NCBI RefSeq assembly: GCF_900111895.1
Contig: NZ_FOKB01000015.1
Coordinates: 1 to 64,000, forward strand
Source: Pseudomonas simiae
Lineage (GTDB): Bacteria; Pseudomonadota; Gammaproteobacteria; Pseudomonadales; Pseudomonadaceae
DNA length: 64,000 nucleotides
Direction of reading: 5' to 3'
Made by a program: the position numbers and the translations under genes
The notes under the pieces: model-generated
Databases searched by the model: none
What the model saw: the letters and a program-made list of their open reading frames with translations, nothing else
What the model was told of the DNA's origin: nothing
Shown here: positions 54,560 through 62,768 of the stretch, in pieces
How the letters are laid out: each line of letters opens with the position of its first letter
How positions within the stretch are numbered: position 1 is the first letter of the stretch

Positions 54560-55291
54560 ATGAAACAGCATCGGTTGGCGGCGGCGGTGGCCCTGGTTAG
54601 CCTGGTACTTGCGGGTTGTGATTCGCAGACCAGCGTAGAGCTGAAAACCCCGGCGCAGAAAGCTTCCTACGGCATCGGCCTGAACATGGGCAAAAGCCTT
54701 GCCCAAGAAGGCATGGATGACCTGGATTCCAAAGCAGTAGCCCAAGGCATCGAAGATGCTGTCGGCAAAAAAGAGCAGAAGCTCAAAGACGACGAGCTGG
54801 TTGAAGCGTTTGCCGCACTGCAAAAGCGTGCTGAAGAACGCATGACCAAGATGAGCGAAGAGTCGGCAGCCGCCGGCAAGAAATTCCTCGAAGACAACGC
54901 CAAGAAAGACGGCGTCGTCACCACCGCTTCCGGTCTGCAGTACAAGATCATCAAGAAAGCCGATGGCGCACAGCCTAAGCCGACTGACGTGGTGACTGTG
55001 CACTACACCGGCAAACTCACCAACGGCACCACCTTTGACAGCTCCGTGGATCGCGGTAGCCCGATTGACCTGCCGGTCAGCGGCGTGATCCCAGGTTGGG
55101 TCGAAGGCCTGCAACTGATGCACGTCGGCGAGAAGGTCGAGCTGTACATCCCTTCGGACCTGGCCTACGGCGCACAAAGCCCAAGCCCAGCGATCCCAGC
55201 CAACTCCGTGCTGGTATTCGACCTGGAGCTGCTGGCCATCAAGGATCCAGCCAAAGCAGAAGCACCTGCAGCACCAGCCGCCAAGAAGTAA
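54560..55291 (+). CDS. FKBP-type peptidyl-prolyl isomerase lipoprotein
   Basis: 243 aa from MKQHRLAAAVALVSLVLAGCD, a lipoprotein signal with lipobox VLAGC. An FkpA-type N-terminal dimerisation domain (ASYGIGLNMGKSLAQEGMD ... EDNAKKDGVVTTASGLQYKII) precedes the FKBP domain with VTVHYTGKLTNGTTFDSS, SGVIPGWVEGLQLM and PSDLAYG. It helps fold envelope proteins (FklB/FkpA/Mip group). A clear terminator follows. Confidence 0.94.
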   Translation: MKQHRLAAAVALVSLVLAGCDSQTSVELKTPAQKASYGIGLNMGKSLAQEGMDDLDSKAVAQGIEDAVGKKEQKLKDDELVEAFAALQKRAEERMTKMSEESAAAGKKFLEDNAKKDGVVTTASGLQYKIIKKADGAQPKPTDVVTVHYTGKLTNGTTFDSSVDRGSPIDLPVSGVIPGWVEGLQLMHVGEKVELYIPSDLAYGAQSPSPAIPANSVLVFDLELLAIKDPAKAEAPAAPAAKK

Positions 55292-55308
55292 TCGGCGCCT
55301 GAACATAC

Positions 55309-55337
55309 AACGCCCCGTCTAGACGGGGCGTTGTTGT
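55309..55337 (+). terminator. Terminator of the FKBP gene
   Basis: CGCCCCGTCT/AGACGGGGCG (55311-55330), a 20-base palindrome followed by TTGTTGTTTC, 18 bases after the stop. Confidence 0.8.
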
Positions 55338-55610
55338 TTCTGGGGGGCATCGTTCTAAATGGGGGAGCTGTGCAGATCCAAACGAACGTCTGTGGCAGGT
55401 AACAGTCTGATATAAGACTCGAGTACGGGTAGCCGCACATCAACGCCAAGTCAATGAAATCTTGGGTTTTTTTTCAGTGCGCAAAAAATGCCCGATCTGA
55501 CTGAAAGCCTTGTAACACGTGGCTTTCAGCGCGGAAAATAGGCTCTGTTCACAAGGTTATCCACAATTTGTGTGGATAACCTTTTATGTCGCCTGGAACT
55601 GGAGTGACAG
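55338..55610 (+). promoter_or_regulatory. Leader of the YkvA-like gene with paired DnaA boxes
   Basis: The region holds a 9-bp hairpin CTGAAAGCC/GGCTTTCAG (55501-55529) and then a 13-bp perfect inverted repeat AAGGTTATCCACA/TGTGGATAACCTT (55553-55583) with a five-base loop. Each arm contains the consensus DnaA box TTATCCACA. The pair ends 27 bases before the next ATG. No other gene is visible. Confidence 0.65.
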
Positions 55611-56069
55611 ATGAAACCACCCTTCAATTTCACCCGTTTCCTGCCCATGGCCGCGCGTCTCCTAGGGCGTGGACGTTTGCCGACGTTACTGTTCGCGGTG
55701 GCGGCCAAGGGCTCCAGCCAGGGCAATCGCCTGGGCAAACTCAAGGATGACTTCAAGTTGCTCCAGGCGCTGTGCCTGGCCTACTGGCGCGGCGAGTACC
55801 GGGCGATCAGCCCCAAGGCGCTGATCTCGGTGGTGGCGGGGTTGATGTACTTCCTCAGCCCGATTGATGCCATTCCGGACTTTATCCCCATGTTCGGCAT
55901 GCTCGACGACATTGCCGTGCTGGCATGGGTCATGAAGACCCTGGAAGGCGAACTGAGCGCCTTTCGTGCCTGGCGTGACGCCCAGCGCCCGGAAAAGCTC
56001 GCCGTGGTTGAGCGACTGCCTGCTACGCCCGCGCTGCTGGCCAAGGAAAACCCGCAAAAAAACGGATGA
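55611..56069 (+). CDS. YkvA-family (DUF1232) membrane protein
   Basis: 152 aa. The DUF1232 signature is ISPKALISVVAGLMYFLSPIDAIPDFIPMFGMLDDIAVLAWVMKTLEGEL, with a hydrophobic segment around it. Function of the family is unknown. A palindrome of two DnaA boxes lies just upstream. Confidence 0.9.
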   Translation: MKPPFNFTRFLPMAARLLGRGRLPTLLFAVAAKGSSQGNRLGKLKDDFKLLQALCLAYWRGEYRAISPKALISVVAGLMYFLSPIDAIPDFIPMFGMLDDIAVLAWVMKTLEGELSAFRAWRDAQRPEKLAVVERLPATPALLAKENPQKNG

Positions 56070-56101
56070 CACGGTATATCCCCCTGCGACCTTTGTGGCT
56101 G

Positions 56102-56140
56102 TTAGGATTACACTCCTAAGGAAAGAGCTTACTCAGTAAG
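56102..56140 (+). promoter_or_regulatory. Palindromic operator candidates upstream of the XRE gene
   Basis: TTAGGA-N6-TCCTAA (56102-56119) and CTTAC-TCA-GTAAG (56128-56140) lie side by side, 24 bases before the regulator's ATG. They are likely binding sites for autoregulation. Confidence 0.5.
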
Positions 56141-56163
56141 TGTTGTTATCCTACGGGGCGGTC

Positions 56164-56505
56164 ATGGATATTCAGATAATTTCACGCAATGGCGAACCCG
56201 AATACGCGGTGTTGCCATGGGATCAGTACCAGGCGCTGCTAAAAGCTGCCGGTCAGCAACAACCGACGTTACCTCCTCTCTCATCGACTGCCCAAGCCGC
56301 CCCTGACCAGGACCTGCGCCCGCTTGCAGACCTGCGCGGCTTGCGTGAGGCCAAGGGCCTGGCGATCGAAACCCTGGCACGCACTGTGGGGATCAGCCCC
56401 TCATATCTTGGATTGATTGAAAGTGGTGAACGCCAGCCGGATGCCGCGATCCGCCGCAGCCTGGCCTGGGAATTGGGCGTTGCAGGTTGGAGGGATGAAT
56501 CTTGA
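56164..56505 (+). CDS. Small XRE-type DNA-binding regulator
   Basis: 113 aa from MDIQIISRNGEPEYAVLPWDQ. The first 35 residues resemble the strand-helix dimerisation region of Phd/RelB-type antitoxins. The second half is an XRE helix-turn-helix (LRGLREAKGLAIETLARTVGISPSYLGLIESGERQPD). The stop overlaps the start of the next gene. It resembles antitoxin-like regulators, but the downstream partner shows no known toxin motif. Confidence 0.87.
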   Translation: MDIQIISRNGEPEYAVLPWDQYQALLKAAGQQQPTLPPLSSTAQAAPDQDLRPLADLRGLREAKGLAIETLARTVGISPSYLGLIESGERQPDAAIRRSLAWELGVAGWRDES

Positions 56506-56873
56506 GCCTACGTATCAGCCGTCAACACTGGGATGGATTACTCAACGAACTGGACCAGGCTCGCCGCCAGCGCCATCTGCTGACCTACCGCGCGCTGCTG
56601 GAGCGCCTGCAATTTCCCACGCCCGCCATGCAAACCCTGGCTGCCGCTTTGGAGCACCTGGCGGCGCTGGACGCCAAGGCCGAGCAGCCGTTGCGCAGCT
56701 CGCTGGTGATCAGCCAGGGCGCCAGTCGCCTGCCGCGTACCGGTTTTTTTGAATGTGTGGAGCGCCTGGGGCGTTTCAGTGGGCCGTCCGATGGCGTGGC
56801 CGCCGCGTCCTGGCACGCCTCCGAAGTGGTGCGGGTGTTCGAATACGAGTACCCGGAATCCGCCGAGGCTTAA
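56502..56873 (+). CDS. Conserved-looking partner protein of the XRE regulator
   Basis: A 123-aa protein of unknown family. It starts with TTG at 56502, overlapping the upstream stop (TTGA). It is mainly helical (DGLLNELDQARRQRHLLTYRALLERLQ) with a tail SWHASEVVRVFEYEYPESAEA. No signal peptide, membrane helix or nuclease motif is seen. Coupling suggests that it acts with the XRE protein. Its stop overlaps the convergent EAL-GGDEF gene by four bases. Confidence 0.75.
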   Translation: MSLRISRQHWDGLLNELDQARRQRHLLTYRALLERLQFPTPAMQTLAAALEHLAALDAKAEQPLRSSLVISQGASRLPRTGFFECVERLGRFSGPSDGVAAASWHASEVVRVFEYEYPESAEA

Positions 56874-58639
56874 AGCGCCTGGGGTAGTGCGTCCATGCTG
56901 TCGATCACATGGATGCTATAGCCGGCCATATCCTTGGCATGGTGCTTGGCTTGCGATGCCAGCTCCGCCAACTGGCTGGCATCGAGTTGTCCACAGGCCT
57001 GTGGATACAAATGCACCACGCCGATGGACAGTGACAGCAGCGCAAACTCCTGGCGTACGCCCTGGCGGTTGAGCGCCACGAAACAACCGGCCTCCAGGTG
57101 TTCGGCGCGGTAGAAACGTCGGCATTGGGTGTGGAAGTCATCCAGCAGCTGATTAAGGCGTTTACGCCAATCCTGCGGGCCCAGCACCAGCAAAAAGTCA
57201 TCGCCGCCGATATGCCCGACAAAGTCGCGGCTGGGGTCGACGCGGTCGTTCAAGCACTGCGCCAGGCACAACAAGACCTCATCCCCACGCCCATAGCCGT
57301 AGATATCGTTAAACGGCTTGAAGCTGTCGATATCCACATAGCAGATCACCGATTCGCGCTGTTGCTGCAACAGGCGCGTCAGGCATTGCTGGATCGGCAC
57401 ATTGCCCGGCAGTAGGGTCAGCGGATTGGCGTAGCGCGCTTGCTGGATCTTCAACTCGGTGATCAGCTTGAGCACATCGATCACCCGGCCCAGGCCCAGA
57501 TAATCACCATTGAGCGTGATGATAAAGTCTTCTTCGATGCGTTGCCGTGCACGGCTGGTGAGCAAACGGCTGACCTGCTGCAGAGACTGGCTCAGCTCCA
57601 CCGCCAGGAAGTCGGCGCTCATCAAGCGGCTGATGGGTTTGCGCGCAAACAGGTCGGTGGCGAAGGGTTTCAGCAGCGCGTCCGACAGCGAATGCCGGTG
57701 GACGATACCGATCGGGTGCCCGCGCCCATCCAGCACCGCCAGGGAATTGAGGTTGGCTTGGCGCCGGAACGCTTCCAGCACCTGGGCGGTGGCGGTGTCC
57801 TGATCCACCGCCGGTTGTTCGTTGAGCAAGGCGCTGAGGTCGCTGCCTTCATCGTTCAGCGCCACGTTGGCGCTGTCAGGCTTGGGCAGCATCAGGCGTG
57901 CTTCCTGCGGCGGTTGCTCCTGCGGACGGCAGAGCAGGTAGCCTTGAACCAGGTCCACCCCCATCTCGGTCAGTACCGCCAACTCTTCAGGCAGCTCGAT
58001 ACCTTCGGCAATCACTTGGGCACGCGACGCCCTGGCGATTTGCAGGATGGAGCCGACAAATTCCCGCTTAAGCGCATCCTGATGGATGCCGTCGATGAAG
58101 TGTCGGTCGATCTTCACGTAATCCGGGCGCAACTCCGACCATAGACGCAGGCTGGAATAGCCGGCACCCAGGTCATCCAAGGCGATCGAGAAACCCATGT
58201 TGCGGTAGTGGTGCAGCGCCGTTTGCAGCAGGTCGATATCGTTGGTGGGGGTTTGCTCGGTGAGTTCGATCACCACTTGGCTCGGTGGAATGCCGAAGTC
58301 ATGCAGCAGTTGCAGGGTGCGCCCCGGCTGATGCGCGGTTTCCATCAGGGATTGCGGCGAAACGTTGAGGAACAGCTTGCCCGGCAGCTTCTGTTCACTG
58401 AAGCGGCGGCACGCGCTTTCACGGCAGGCGATCTCCAGTTCACTGAGCCGTCCGGCCTGGCTGGCCACGGAGAACAGGGCGACGGGGGAGTGCAGCGGGC
58501 TGTTGGACGGCCCACGACTGAGGGCTTCATAGCCGAGAATGCGTCGGTCAGAGAGGCTGATGATCGGTTGGAACAGGCTGTGCAAACTGCCTTGAGCCAG
58601 GATAGAGCCCAATGCATTCAGCTGTTCGGTCATGGTCAT
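56870..58639 (-). CDS. EAL-CBS-GGDEF protein (cyclic-di-GMP enzyme)
   Basis: 589 aa from MTMTEQL; earlier starts fall in a terminator. The order is EAL first (YEALSRG at 37-43, FLNVSP, VVIELTEQ, IALDDLGAGYSSL, VKIDRHFI), a CBS pair in the middle (LAVLDGRGHPIGIVHRHSLSD), then GGDEF (CYVDIDSFKPFNDIYGYGRGDEVL, with the active loop HIGGDDFLLVLG near residue 477). GGDDF replaces GGDEF. EAL motifs look complete, so phosphodiesterase activity is likely, and cyclase activity is possible. No membrane segment is present, so it is cytoplasmic. Confidence 0.9.
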   Translation of the reverse strand: MTMTEQLNALGSILAQGSLHSLFQPIISLSDRRILGYEALSRGPSNSPLHSPVALFSVASQAGRLSELEIACRESACRRFSEQKLPGKLFLNVSPQSLMETAHQPGRTLQLLHDFGIPPSQVVIELTEQTPTNDIDLLQTALHHYRNMGFSIALDDLGAGYSSLRLWSELRPDYVKIDRHFIDGIHQDALKREFVGSILQIARASRAQVIAEGIELPEELAVLTEMGVDLVQGYLLCRPQEQPPQEARLMLPKPDSANVALNDEGSDLSALLNEQPAVDQDTATAQVLEAFRRQANLNSLAVLDGRGHPIGIVHRHSLSDALLKPFATDLFARKPISRLMSADFLAVELSQSLQQVSRLLTSRARQRIEEDFIITLNGDYLGLGRVIDVLKLITELKIQQARYANPLTLLPGNVPIQQCLTRLLQQQRESVICYVDIDSFKPFNDIYGYGRGDEVLLCLAQCLNDRVDPSRDFVGHIGGDDFLLVLGPQDWRKRLNQLLDDFHTQCRRFYRAEHLEAGCFVALNRQGVRQEFALLSLSIGVVHLYPQACGQLDASQLAELASQAKHHAKDMAGYSIHVIDSMDALPQAL

Positions 58640-58656
58640 GGCGATCTCGATCGAAA

Positions 58657-58692
58657 AAAAAGGACCGCAGGCTGGCAGCCTGCGGTCCTTCA
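58657..58692 (-). terminator. Terminator of prc, just upstream of the EAL gene
   Basis: A 14-bp perfect stem (58660-58673 with 58677-58690, GGACCGCAGGCT core), followed on the minus strand by TTTTTTTCG. It ends the prc transcript, so the EAL-GGDEF gene needs its own promoter immediately after it. Confidence 0.88.
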
Positions 58693-58757
58693 TTTCACGA
58701 CAGAATGATGTCTATATGATGACACTCCAGGGAGCCATCACATTAAATCGCCATCAT

Positions 58758-60839
58758 TTACTGCTTGGCCACCTGTTTGGTGATCTTCAGGTAATCCAGC
58801 AGGATCCGGCCCGTCTCGGCCAGGTAGGCGTCGTCTTCCGGCTTGGTTTTTTCGGCTTCGGTCGGCAGCGCGTCTTCGTCTTCTTTCTTCAGTTCCTTGA
58901 GTGGATCTTCACCCTTGGCCTTGCGGCGGATGTTTTCCAGTGCAAGTTGCTTGTTTTCGATGTCGGCGTGCTGCGCGCGGCGATCCACTTCATTGAGGCT
59001 GACGGTTTTTTCTTCCATCAGCTTCTTGGCCAGGGCCAGCTTGTCGCGGATGAACACGAACTCGGCATCCTTGGCGGAGCGGGTGTCGTGGTCGGCCTTC
59101 AACTGCGCCAGGAATGGCTTGAACGGGTCCGAGGCCGGCTTGATCGCAGGGCGGATGGTGTCCCATGGCATGGCTTCCGGCAGAGCGCTCTCGCCGATTT
59201 CCTTGGTGTCGATGATCGACGGGAAATCGATGTCCGGCAGTACGCCCTGGTGCTGGGTGCTCTGCCCGGAAACCCGGTAGAACTTGGCCAGTGTCAGTTT
59301 CAGCTCGCCATGGTTAAGCGGCTGGATGGTCTGCACGGTGCCTTTGCCGAAGGTCTGGCCGCCGATGATCATCGCGCGGTGATAGTCCTGCATGGCGCCG
59401 GCGAAAATCTCCGAAGCCGAGGCCGACAGGCGGTTGACCAGCAACGCCATAGGGCCTTTGTAGAAGGCGCCTGGGTTCTCGTCTTCCAGCACGTCGACAC
59501 GGCCGTCAGCGTTGCGCACCAACACAGTCGGGCCCTTGTCGATGAACAGGCTGGTCAGTTCGGTGGCTTCCTGCAGTGAACCGCCGCCGTTGTTGCGCAG
59601 GTCGATGACCACGCCGTCGACTTTTTCCTTCTGCAGTTCTGTCAGGATTTTCTTAACGTCGCGGGTGGTGGACTTGTAGTCCGGATCGCCAGCGCGGAAG
59701 GCCTTGAAGTCCAGGTAGAACGCCGGGATTTCAATCACGCCCAGCTTGTAGTCCTTGCCATCCTGCTTGAGGTTGAGGACTTTCTTCTGCACGGCCTGGT
59801 CTTCGAGCTTCACCGCTTCACGGGTGATGGACACGATCTTGCTGGTCTGGTCGTTCGGCGCATTGGTGTGCGGAATCACTTCCAGACGCACCACGCTGCC
59901 TTTCGGCCCACGGATCAGCTTGACCACTTCGTCCAGGCGCCAGCCGACCACGTCGACCATCTCTTTGTCGCCCTGGGCAACGCCGATGATCTTGTCGGCC
60001 GGAGCGACCTGCTTGGTCTTGTCCGCCGGACCTGCCGGCACCAGGCGCACGATCTTGACCTGGTCGTTGTCGCTTTGCAGGACGGCACCAATGCCTTCCA
60101 GCGACAGACTCATGTTGATATCGAAATTTTCTGCGTTATCTGGCGACAGATAATTGGTGTGCGGGTCGTAGGACATCGCGAAGGTGTTGATGTAGGCCTG
60201 GAAGATATCTTCGGCACGGGTCTGGTCCAGACGTGCGAGCTGATTCTTGTAGCGCTTGGTCAACAGCTCCTGGATGGCCTTCGGCTCTTTGCCGGCGATC
60301 TTCAGGCGCAGCACTTCGTCCTTGACGCGTTTGCGCCACAGGTCGTCGAGGGCGGCGGTGCTGGTCAGCCAAGGCGCGTCCTTGCGGTCCACCAGAAGGG
60401 TTTCCTTCTGGGTGAAGTCGAGCTTGTCGACGCCTTTGTCCAACTGGCCCAAGGCGAAGTCCAGACGCGCTTTGACGCGGTCCAGGTAACGCTTGTAGAT
60501 GGTAAAGGCGGGTTGCAGGTCGCCGCTCTTGAGGAAGTCGTCGAACTGCGTCTTCCACTTGTCGAACTCGGCGATATCGCTGGCCAGGAAGTAGCTGCGC
60601 GACGGATCCAGCAGCTTGAGGTAGCTGTCATAGATGATCACCGAGCGCGCGTCGTCCAGCGGCGGCTTGCTGTAGTGATGACGCTTGAGCAACTCGACGA
60701 CGTTAAGGCTGGCAATCACCTCATCGCGATCCGGCTGAAGGTTGTCCCAGCTGTTGGCTGCGAACGTATTGGTCGACATCGACGCGAAGCCGAGACCAAT
60801 GAAAAGAGCGAGGGCGGTGCTGGGGAACAAATGCTTCAT
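58758..60839 (-). CDS. prc: Tail-specific periplasmic protease Prc (S41)
   Basis: 693 aa from MKHLFPSTALALFIGLGFASM (signal peptide); the upstream frame from 60872 is unlikely. The order is an N-terminal helical domain, a PDZ domain (SLEGIGAVLQSDNDQVKIVRLVPAGPADKT) and the S41 core with DLRNNGGGSLQEA, NRLSASASEIFAGAMQDYHRAMIIGG (catalytic Ser) and QTFGKGTVQ (catalytic Lys). A DUF3340-type C-terminus follows. It trims lipoproteins and peptidoglycan hydrolases in the periplasm. Confidence 0.95.
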   Translation of the reverse strand: MKHLFPSTALALFIGLGFASMSTNTFAANSWDNLQPDRDEVIASLNVVELLKRHHYSKPPLDDARSVIIYDSYLKLLDPSRSYFLASDIAEFDKWKTQFDDFLKSGDLQPAFTIYKRYLDRVKARLDFALGQLDKGVDKLDFTQKETLLVDRKDAPWLTSTAALDDLWRKRVKDEVLRLKIAGKEPKAIQELLTKRYKNQLARLDQTRAEDIFQAYINTFAMSYDPHTNYLSPDNAENFDINMSLSLEGIGAVLQSDNDQVKIVRLVPAGPADKTKQVAPADKIIGVAQGDKEMVDVVGWRLDEVVKLIRGPKGSVVRLEVIPHTNAPNDQTSKIVSITREAVKLEDQAVQKKVLNLKQDGKDYKLGVIEIPAFYLDFKAFRAGDPDYKSTTRDVKKILTELQKEKVDGVVIDLRNNGGGSLQEATELTSLFIDKGPTVLVRNADGRVDVLEDENPGAFYKGPMALLVNRLSASASEIFAGAMQDYHRAMIIGGQTFGKGTVQTIQPLNHGELKLTLAKFYRVSGQSTQHQGVLPDIDFPSIIDTKEIGESALPEAMPWDTIRPAIKPASDPFKPFLAQLKADHDTRSAKDAEFVFIRDKLALAKKLMEEKTVSLNEVDRRAQHADIENKQLALENIRRKAKGEDPLKELKKEDEDALPTEAEKTKPEDDAYLAETGRILLDYLKITKQVAKQ

Positions 60840-60977
60840 GCTGATTCGACGCGGGGGCAATTGATAACGCATATTAGGCCGTCTTTGAGGGAGCCGGTTC
60901 CATATGGTCCGGTCGCATAATGCAAAAAGCCCGGCGATACAGCTACGGGCTCAGTCCAGACTCACTATGGAGGCACT

Positions 60978-61940
60978 GTGAAAGCATTGCAAGGCGTTGA
61001 CGGTCATGTGGAGTGGTTGGACGAACCCAGTCCTACCTGCGATGTAGGGCAAGTTCGCATTCGCGTGGCGGCAGCGGGCCTCAATCGCGCCGATTTGTTA
61101 CAGCGCGCGGGGCTCTATCCGCCGCCACCGGGTGCCAGCCACGTGTTGGGCCTGGAGTGTTCCGGGGTGATCAGCGAAGTGGGGGCGGGCTCATCCTGGC
61201 AAGTGGGCGACCGCGTGTGCGCACTGCTCGCCGGTGGCGGCATGGCCGAAGAAGTGGTGGTGGATGCGCGCCACGTACTGCCTGCGCCGGAAGGCTTGTC
61301 GCTGATCGAAGCGGCGGCGCTGCCTGAGGTGTACAGCACGGCGTGGCTCAATTTGTTCCAGTTGGCGGGCCTCAAGCCCGGCGAGAAGGTGCTGCTGCAT
61401 GCCGGCGCCAGTGGCGTTGGCTCTGCCGCAATCCAGCTGTGCAAGGCGTTTGGCAGCCCGTGCTGGGTCAGCGTTGGCTCGGCGGACCGCCTGGCCTATT
61501 GTGAGGAACTGGGTGCCCAAGGCGGCGTGGTGCGCACCGACGGGATCGAAGGGCTGCGGGATTTCGGGCCGTTCGATGTGATCCTCGACCCGGTGGGTGG
61601 CAGCTATGCGGCGCTCGACCTCAAGTTGCTGGCCCTCGATGGGCGCTGGGTATTGATCGGCTTGATGGGCGGTCGCGACGCGCAGCTGGATCTGGCCCAG
61701 GTGCTGGGCAAGCGGATTCAGCTATTGGGTTCGACCCTGCGCAGCCGCAGTGATCAGTTCAAGGCTGATCTGTTCAGTGACTTGAGCCAGCATGTGTGGC
61801 CGTTGTTTGTTGAAGGGCGGTTGAGCCCGCAGCTGGCCAAGACTTTCCCGATCAAGGATGCCGAAGCGGCGTTCGCCGAGTTGGCGACTAACCAGATTTC
61901 CGGGAAATTGGTGTTGGTGATTGACGAAACCCTGGTCTGA
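60978..61940 (+). CDS. NAD(P)H quinone oxidoreductase (PIG3/zeta-crystallin type)
   Basis: 320 aa, medium-chain dehydrogenase/reductase without zinc ligands. Features are AAAGLNRADLLQRAGLYPPPPGASHVLGLECSG (PIG3-like), HAGASGVGSAAIQLCKAFG (nucleotide fold, AxxGVGxxxxQ) and FDVILDPVGGSYAALDL. It reduces quinones or enones using NADPH. It is divergent from prc and precedes a REPIN. Confidence 0.93.
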   Translation: MKALQGVDGHVEWLDEPSPTCDVGQVRIRVAAAGLNRADLLQRAGLYPPPPGASHVLGLECSGVISEVGAGSSWQVGDRVCALLAGGGMAEEVVVDARHVLPAPEGLSLIEAAALPEVYSTAWLNLFQLAGLKPGEKVLLHAGASGVGSAAIQLCKAFGSPCWVSVGSADRLAYCEELGAQGGVVRTDGIEGLRDFGPFDVILDPVGGSYAALDLKLLALDGRWVLIGLMGGRDAQLDLAQVLGKRIQLLGSTLRSRSDQFKADLFSDLSQHVWPLFVEGRLSPQLAKTFPIKDAEAAFAELATNQISGKLVLVIDETLV

Positions 61941-61960
61941 CCTGGATTGAAATGCAGTCA

Positions 61961-62051
61961 ATGTGGGAGCGGGCTTGCTCGCGAAGGCGGTGTATCAGTG
62001 AAGAATATTTCATCTGACACATCGCCTTCGCGAGCAAGCCCGCTCCCACAT
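61961..62051. repeat. REPIN, copy 3
   Basis: 29-bp perfect inverted arms (61961-61989 and 62023-62051) with the same core as the copies at 37166 and 44219. Outside them, TTGAAATGC/GCATTTCAA forms an outer stem. It lies between convergent genes. Confidence 0.92.
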
Positions 62052-62084
62052 GTTGATCGCATTTCAATTTCTGAAGGGGCTGTG

Positions 62085-62738
62085 TCAGGTCCAGTGGTGG
62101 ATCGGCCAGCCGGCCGTTTCGGCATGCTCGCGCAATACCGGGTCCGGGTTCACCACTTGCGGGTAGTCCACCTTGAGCAACAACGGCAAATCATTGCGCG
62201 AGTCCGAATAAAAGTACGCGCCTTCCAGCGATTCGCCTGCCTGCTCAAGCCACTCAAGCAGCCGCGTGATCTTGCCCTCGCGATACGTCAGCACATCGAC
62301 CGTACGCCCGCTGTACACACCATGGCTGACGTCAAGGTTGATCCCCAACACTTCATCAATGCCGATCCGCGCCGCAATCGGCGTGACCAGGTGCGTGCCC
62401 GAGGCGGAGATCACCAGGATCCGGTCGCCATTGGCACGGTGGCGGGCGATGGTTTTGGTGGCGTCGCTGTAGATCAGCGGCTCGATCACGTCTTCGACCC
62501 AGGGCTCCACCAAGTGCTCGATTTCTTCCGGCGTGCGGCCGATCATCGGCTCCAGGCTGAAGTCCATGAACTCTTCCATCCGCAGCTTGCCTTGGCTGTA
62601 GGCGTCCATCAGCTCGTTGTTCTTGCGCATGAACGACTCAGGGTCGACCCAGCCCAGCCGGCCCATCTGCTCACTCCAGAGGGTGGCGCAGTCGCCATGG
62701 ATGAGGGTGTCGTCCAGATCAAAAATTACCAATGCCAT
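62085..62738 (-). CDS. HAD-superfamily phosphatase (HAD-IB, phosphoserine-phosphatase-like)
   Basis: 217 aa. HAD motif I is VIFDLDDTL (residues 4-12), motif II ILVISASGT, motif III the Lys region and motif IV FYSDSRNDLPLL. The helical cap after motif I places it in subfamily IB. Substrate unknown. It is 30 bases downstream of a polyamine-type ABC gene in the same direction and may be co-transcribed with it. Confidence 0.91.
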   Translation of the reverse strand: MALVIFDLDDTLIHGDCATLWSEQMGRLGWVDPESFMRKNNELMDAYSQGKLRMEEFMDFSLEPMIGRTPEEIEHLVEPWVEDVIEPLIYSDATKTIARHRANGDRILVISASGTHLVTPIAARIGIDEVLGINLDVSHGVYSGRTVDVLTYREGKITRLLEWLEQAGESLEGAYFYSDSRNDLPLLLKVDYPQVVNPDPVLREHAETAGWPIHHWT

Positions 62739-62768
62739 CCGTCATGCTCTCTCAAATGAAACGTTGCA

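Noticed and set aside
58633..58693. Upstream start of the EAL-GGDEF gene at 58693
   Set aside because: Those codons lie inside the strong terminator hairpin of prc, so a start at 58639 or 58633 is more likely.
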